DNA of 32,518 nucleotides from a virus, in the IMG/VR virus record IMGVR_UViG_3300030060_005884, positions 1 to 32,518 of that record; one strand, 5' to 3'. Both the position numbers and the translations under genes were made by a program. The notes below the pieces were generated by a model. The model made no database searches. It was given only the letters and a program-made list of their open reading frames with translations, and was not told the origin of the DNA. Positions 29,130 through 32,518 of this stretch are shown here, one piece after another (within the stretch, counting starts at the first letter, position 1; every line of letters starts with the position of its first letter).

Positions 29130-31376
29130 TTAGAATGGAAAATCACCCGTTTTTGTAAAGTCCGTTTTTTTTTCGTTTTCGGGGTATAGAGCCTTACAGC
29201 GCTGGACTTTGTCGGTTTTTATAATTGTGTAAAATCGCCCGTTTTTACCAAATACCTTTCTTTGCTTAGTCGTAAACCCCAGATTCTTAAGTTCTTGGCT
29301 CATTTTCCATTGGTTTATTTTTGCATTTCCTGTAAGCTGTTCTTCAATGTAATTTTGTATTTCCGTCGCCGTCATAAATTCCTCCTGGTCCCCGCTTTCC
29401 TTAAATTCGACATTTTTAAAGAATTGGTTTATTAATTCCCTTTCCCTGTTAATGGTTTCAAAATTTAAAGTATTTCGGTTTAATAGGTCTATTTCCTCGC
29501 GTGTTAAATGATGGGTAAACCCTGAGGCCCAAAGGTTGTAAACTTCAATAAATAGCTCCTTTTTATTTATCGAGTTATAAACGCCGTGATTTATGCTTTT
29601 AACGTTTAGCGGAATTATACGGCGGTTTCCTGTTGGATCATTTAGTACTGCGTCGTCGTTTGTTGTTCCCCCAAGTACTGCCAAACGTTTTAAAGTAACA
29701 TTTTTACGCCCGTACGGCTCCCTTAGTGTAAAGTCCGCCTTGCTTGTAAGCTCCTTTAATCGCTTGGCCTCCTGTTTACTTTTCCCCCCGAGTTCGTCGT
29801 CTATTATTAATAGTTTTTGAGTCATTAAAATTTCGTCGTCCTTTCCCGCGTCAAGTTTTGACTCGGCGTAATATTTCCCCAGCTCCTTGGGTAGTAACCG
29901 CCTAAAAAATTCCGTTTTCCCTGTCCCTTGTCCTCCACAAAGGGCCAAAAATAGGGGGCTATGTTCCCAATGGGCTGCGCTAACTATTCCTATTAGCCAT
30001 TTAGTTATAAATATATACTTATAAGAGGGGTTTAAATCATTTATTCCCGTGTCCGTGTCTATTGAGTCGCAAAGCTTAGTAATTAAGCCCTCAGGCTTTA
30101 AATGTGCGTTATTATTAAAAAAGTCCTGTATGGGGTTGTAAGACTCTATAAAGTCCGAGCCGATTAATTTCTCTACAATTTCAAAGCTTGTTTTTTCGCT
30201 TACTATTCGCCGAGCTTGTAGCCAAACGGAATTTATAAAAACACTGTCCACTTCCTGGCCGTTGTTTTCTATGTAGCGGGTTACGTCGTTTCTTTTAAGG
30301 TTGTAATTATTTTTTAAAAATAGCTCCACTTGCTCCAGGTGGCTAAGTTCCTCCGTTAATCGTAAGTCCGTTTTTGAGTCGTAAATTTTATTTACTATTT
30401 CGGTGGAAAATTTCGGCTCTATTTTATCGACTTGCTCAAGTAATTTTATTACGTCCTCCCGCTTTCGTGCCCCTCTTTTCCCCATTTTAGAAACTGCTAC
30501 CACGTGTTTGGTTTCCTTGCTTACAAGGTCTAAATTTGCCTCCTTAGCGTAATAAAATAAAGTTGCTATTTTAACGCCGTTACCTTTTGACTTAATACAA
30601 TGGTCGTATTGTTTCTCGCAAACGTCGTTTTTATATTTTTCGCTGTAGTAGCTTATCGCGTGGTAATATTGGCGCCCTCCCGCTCCATACTCCGAGGCAA
30701 TGGCGAAACCAATTTCAAGCCAAATATGATAAGAGGACCGCGTAATATCAATTTTACGCTCGTTTATTTGCTCAATTATATATTCAATATCCTTTTGCCC
30801 TGTTATTATGTTAGGCAATTTTTGAACTATTTCGCTTTTCTTGAGGAAGTTTGAATAAGTGGCCGCCTTGGGGTTTATATATGCGTTTGGATCGTAAGAA
30901 ACAAAGCGGGGCCGCGTAACGTCTTTACAACTTTTATCGAGTATTATTTGGAATTTTTCTAAATAATAACGCTCTAAAGCCAAAAAGCTTTCAAGGTGCT
31001 TTTTTGGGTTTATCTTAATTAAAACAGCTATGCCAAGCCCCGAGGCGCTTTTAAAAGCCCCGTATGTGTGTTTATCCTGGGTTACGTTGTCCCAGTCCTT
31101 TCCAAGGTCGGCGCTGTCGTCAATATCAAGGCAAATAAAGCCACTGTGTTTTTTAAGGCCCTCTTTGTTTCTTATCTCAGGATAAAGCCCCGAGATTGTC
31201 ACGTATGGAAGTGTATTTTCTTTTAAAGTTTTACGCTTTTTTTTGTTCGGCTCGTTATTTATTGGCTCGATTAGGTGTTTAAAGGTGCCATGCTTTACGC
31301 TGTTTAAAAACTCAATTATTGTAGTTTCTCGCTCAGGATTATGGGCGAAAATTTTGGGGAAAAAAGAAATATTCAT
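29130..31376 (-). CDS. Primase-helicase (BT4734/VirE-N primase, PriCT and VapE-type ATPase)
   Basis: Predicted replication initiator that primes and unwinds phage DNA. Residues about 50-190 form the BT4734/VirE-N (archaeo-eukaryotic primase-like) domain: YVTISGLYPEIRN, HSGFICLDIDD (acidic metal site at 84-87) and TRPRFVSYDPNAY. Residues about 195-280 resemble PriCT (WLEIGFAIASEYGAGGRQYY, ATLFYYAKEA). The ATPase follows with Walker A GGQGTGKT (481-488), Walker B LLIIDDE (522-528) and a sensor-like GGTTNDD. The last 90 residues (NAKINQWKMSQELKNLGF) look like a winged helix. The stop is 17 bp from the iteron field, the expected place for its origin. Confidence 0.88.
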   Translation of the reverse strand: MNISFFPKIFAHNPERETTIIEFLNSVKHGTFKHLIEPINNEPNKKKRKTLKENTLPYVTISGLYPEIRNKEGLKKHSGFICLDIDDSADLGKDWDNVTQDKHTYGAFKSASGLGIAVLIKINPKKHLESFLALERYYLEKFQIILDKSCKDVTRPRFVSYDPNAYINPKAATYSNFLKKSEIVQKLPNIITGQKDIEYIIEQINERKIDITRSSYHIWLEIGFAIASEYGAGGRQYYHAISYYSEKYKNDVCEKQYDHCIKSKGNGVKIATLFYYAKEANLDLVSKETKHVVAVSKMGKRGARKREDVIKLLEQVDKIEPKFSTEIVNKIYDSKTDLRLTEELSHLEQVELFLKNNYNLKRNDVTRYIENNGQEVDSVFINSVWLQARRIVSEKTSFEIVEKLIGSDFIESYNPIQDFFNNNAHLKPEGLITKLCDSIDTDTGINDLNPSYKYIFITKWLIGIVSAAHWEHSPLFLALCGGQGTGKTEFFRRLLPKELGKYYAESKLDAGKDDEILMTQKLLIIDDELGGKSKQEAKRLKELTSKADFTLREPYGRKNVTLKRLAVLGGTTNDDAVLNDPTGNRRIIPLNVKSINHGVYNSINKKELFIEVYNLWASGFTHHLTREEIDLLNRNTLNFETINRERELINQFFKNVEFKESGDQEEFMTATEIQNYIEEQLTGNAKINQWKMSQELKNLGFTTKQRKVFGKNGRFYTIIKTDKVQRCKALYPENEKKTDFTKTGDFPF

Positions 31377-31436
31377 AAATTAATTTTTAGGGCCGCTGAG
31401 TTGCGGGGGGTTATAAATGTAATAAAAAAAAAGGTG

Positions 31437-32518
31437 TTAAATTTTGGAACGTTGCTTTAATTGTACGTAAACCCAAGCGGGTTTATAGCCCTTTTTAAGG
31501 GCGTAAATTTTAAGCTGCTCTTTGGTTGCTGTGCGTAAGTTTATTTTTTGCTCAGCCCCTCGCTGGCTATTTCTAAGGCCCTTTTTAACCTCTATAAAGT
31601 CGCCTTGCAAAAGTGCTTTTGCTTTTATTTTAAAGGGCTCTTTACACTCAAAGCAAATGCGGGCGCTGGCGTGGTTCATAGCCTCACACACGGGGCAAAG
31701 TTTTACGGGGGCCACGCCGTTGGTTTTCTTTCGCTCTTTAATTAGTTGCCAGGTCCTGGGCTCCTCCCAGAGTCCAAACTCGTAAACATTGCTTCCCATA
31801 TCTAAAACAATAAAATTGCTTTTGTTCTCGTGTATTCTTGATCCTCGCCCAGTCATTTGCAAGTAAAGGGGTAGGCTTTTTGTTGCCCTGTTAATTATTA
31901 CAGCTTCAATACTTGGCTCGTCGTACCCCGTTGTAAGTACTGAGCAATTAGATAAAATCAAAAATTTACCGTTTTTAAAGTCCTCCAAAATTTGCGCCCG
32001 CTCCTTTTTTGGCGTTGCCCCGTCCAAGTGCTTAGCGCTGTAGCCAGCGGCCAAAAACTCAGCAACCATTTTTTTACTATGTTCAATATTTACGTTAAAA
32101 ACAATTGTTTTTTTACCCTCGGCGTGTGTTTTGTACTTTTCAATTACGCCAGCGTAAAGCCTTGATTTATTGAACTGCTCGTATAAGGCCGCATTATTGT
32201 AGTCGTTACCTGTTATTTTTACCTGGCTAAAGTCCTCCTTTGCCGCGTAGGTTATGCACGGGACCAAGTACCCCTTTTCCAGTAGGTCGTCAATAGTTAC
32301 GGGCTCAATAATTTTATTGTAAACCTCGTGTAAGCTCCTTTGTTTTCCTGTCCTTAATGGCGTGGCGGTTGCTCCTATAATAAACGGATCGTGCGGGCTG
32401 TCCTTGTATTTTAAAATTATTTTATCAAAGGTTTGTTTGTGCGCCTCGTCAATTATTATTAAGTCCACGGCTGGCAGCTCCCGCCTTGTTAAGGTGTCCA
32501 CGCTTGCCAGGTAGCAAT
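31437..32518 (-). CDS. SF2 DNA helicase, C-terminal part, cut by the window edge
   Basis: The main body of the helicase whose N-terminus lies at 1-519. It has the DEAH box (VDLIIIDEAH), motif III GATATP, motif V region LSNCSVLTTGYDEP and motif VI QMTGRGSR, then a C-terminal four-cysteine zinc-ribbon-like CPVCEAMNHASARICFEC. The frame is open to the right edge: a GTG at 32501 sits within ASVDTL and is an internal Val codon. It lies 60 bases after (downstream of) nothing else on the minus strand and 60 bases before the primase gene start. The last 30 residues are basic (GYKPAWVYVQLKQRSKI). Probably acts at forks or origins during phage replication. Confidence 0.88.
   Translation of the reverse strand, partial: CYLASVDTLTRRELPAVDLIIIDEAHKQTFDKIILKYKDSPHDPFIIGATATPLRTGKQRSLHEVYNKIIEPVTIDDLLEKGYLVPCITYAAKEDFSQVKITGNDYNNAALYEQFNKSRLYAGVIEKYKTHAEGKKTIVFNVNIEHSKKMVAEFLAAGYSAKHLDGATPKKERAQILEDFKNGKFLILSNCSVLTTGYDEPSIEAVIINRATKSLPLYLQMTGRGSRIHENKSNFIVLDMGSNVYEFGLWEEPRTWQLIKERKKTNGVAPVKLCPVCEAMNHASARICFECKEPFKIKAKALLQGDFIEVKKGLRNSQRGAEQKINLRTATKEQLKIYALKKGYKPAWVYVQLKQRSKI
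32264..32518. repeat. Right copy of the contig-end overlap
   Basis: The last 255 bases match bases 1-255 with 14 mismatches and no gaps. This copy reads DDLLEKGYL where the left copy reads DDLLQKRYL. Twelve of the differences lie at third codon positions, so both copies look like functional, selected alleles. Confidence 0.85.

Noticed and set aside
28844-29146. 100-residue minus-strand ORF crossing the iteron field
   Set aside because: Its KKVT repeats are just translations of the GGTAAC iterons, composition is unlike neighbours, and it would overlap the end of the primase gene. Iteron DNA explains the sequence better than coding.
32484-32501. Apparent helicase start at 32501
   Set aside because: It is a GTG that encodes Val in ASVDTL; the frame is open to the edge and the left end supplies the real N-terminus.
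1-32518. CRISPR array or prophage attachment sites
   Set aside because: No regularly spaced direct repeats with unique spacers and no integrase-tRNA arrangement; the end repeat is coding and diverged in codon phase.

Overview
The window is a complete or near-complete genome of a small contractile-tailed (myovirus-type) bacteriophage, most likely infecting a Bacteroidetes host of the Flavobacteriia kind. Host evidence: both promoters I can read have the Bacteroidetes form (TTTG, about 20 bp, TAnnTTTG); genes lack Shine-Dalgarno sites and instead share an AAAATTATGG start context; the primase is of the BT4734/VirE-N plus VapE type and the sheath resembles DUF2586 sheaths, both typical of Bacteroidetes elements. 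Bases 1-255 and 32264-32518 align without gaps (14 mismatches, 12 at third codon positions of one helicase gene), so the molecule probably closes into a circle of about 32263 bp with two co-existing alleles at the junction.

Layout. (a) 1-3940, minus strand: an SF2 helicase that wraps across the ends, two linked small ORFs, a C5 cytosine methyltransferase, a YqaJ-like exonuclease, an SSB-like protein with an IPF tail, and several small proteins including a 40-residue membrane peptide. (b) 3941-4058: back-to-back promoters around an inverted repeat. (c) 4059-5912, plus strand: a compact early-type operon of small proteins, two single-span membrane microproteins and a DnaQ-family exonuclease with an ExoX-like C-terminus, closed by a bidirectional terminator. 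(d) 5949-7211, minus: two membrane proteins (holin candidates) and an amidase endolysin. (e) 7219-19346, minus: appendage and tail-fibre proteins, LysM-like gpX protein, gp25-like protein, spike, hub, tape measure, frameshifted tail chaperone, tube, sheath, capsid, and protease/scaffold. (f) 19429-19572, plus: a tiny ribbon-helix-helix gene set antisense within the late region behind a 10-bp tandem repeat. (g) 19569-27367, minus: fibre, gp48-like, baseplate J, tail completion proteins, a portal-MuF fusion, gp36-like protein and both terminase subunits. (h) 27446-28695: an A/T-richer D12-class adenine methyltransferase and a VRR-NUC nuclease separated by a long imperfect dyad. (i) 28696-29129: a non-coding iteron field, the best origin candidate. 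(j) 29130-31376: primase-helicase, followed by the helicase that runs off the right edge.

The virion genes resemble those of phage Mu (gp29/gpF, gpG, gp36, gp44-48), but I see no Mu transposase, integrase or phage repressor of a known type. Replication therefore probably starts at the iteron array using the adjacent primase-helicase, with SSB, exonuclease and DnaQ supporting replication or recombination, and two methyltransferases possibly protecting against host restriction. The most noteworthy non-gene structures are the iteron field with three identical 44-bp spaced inverted pairs, the complete -1 frameshift signal of the tail chaperone, and the antisense RHH gene with its candidate operator. 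I found no tRNA, rRNA or CRISPR array.
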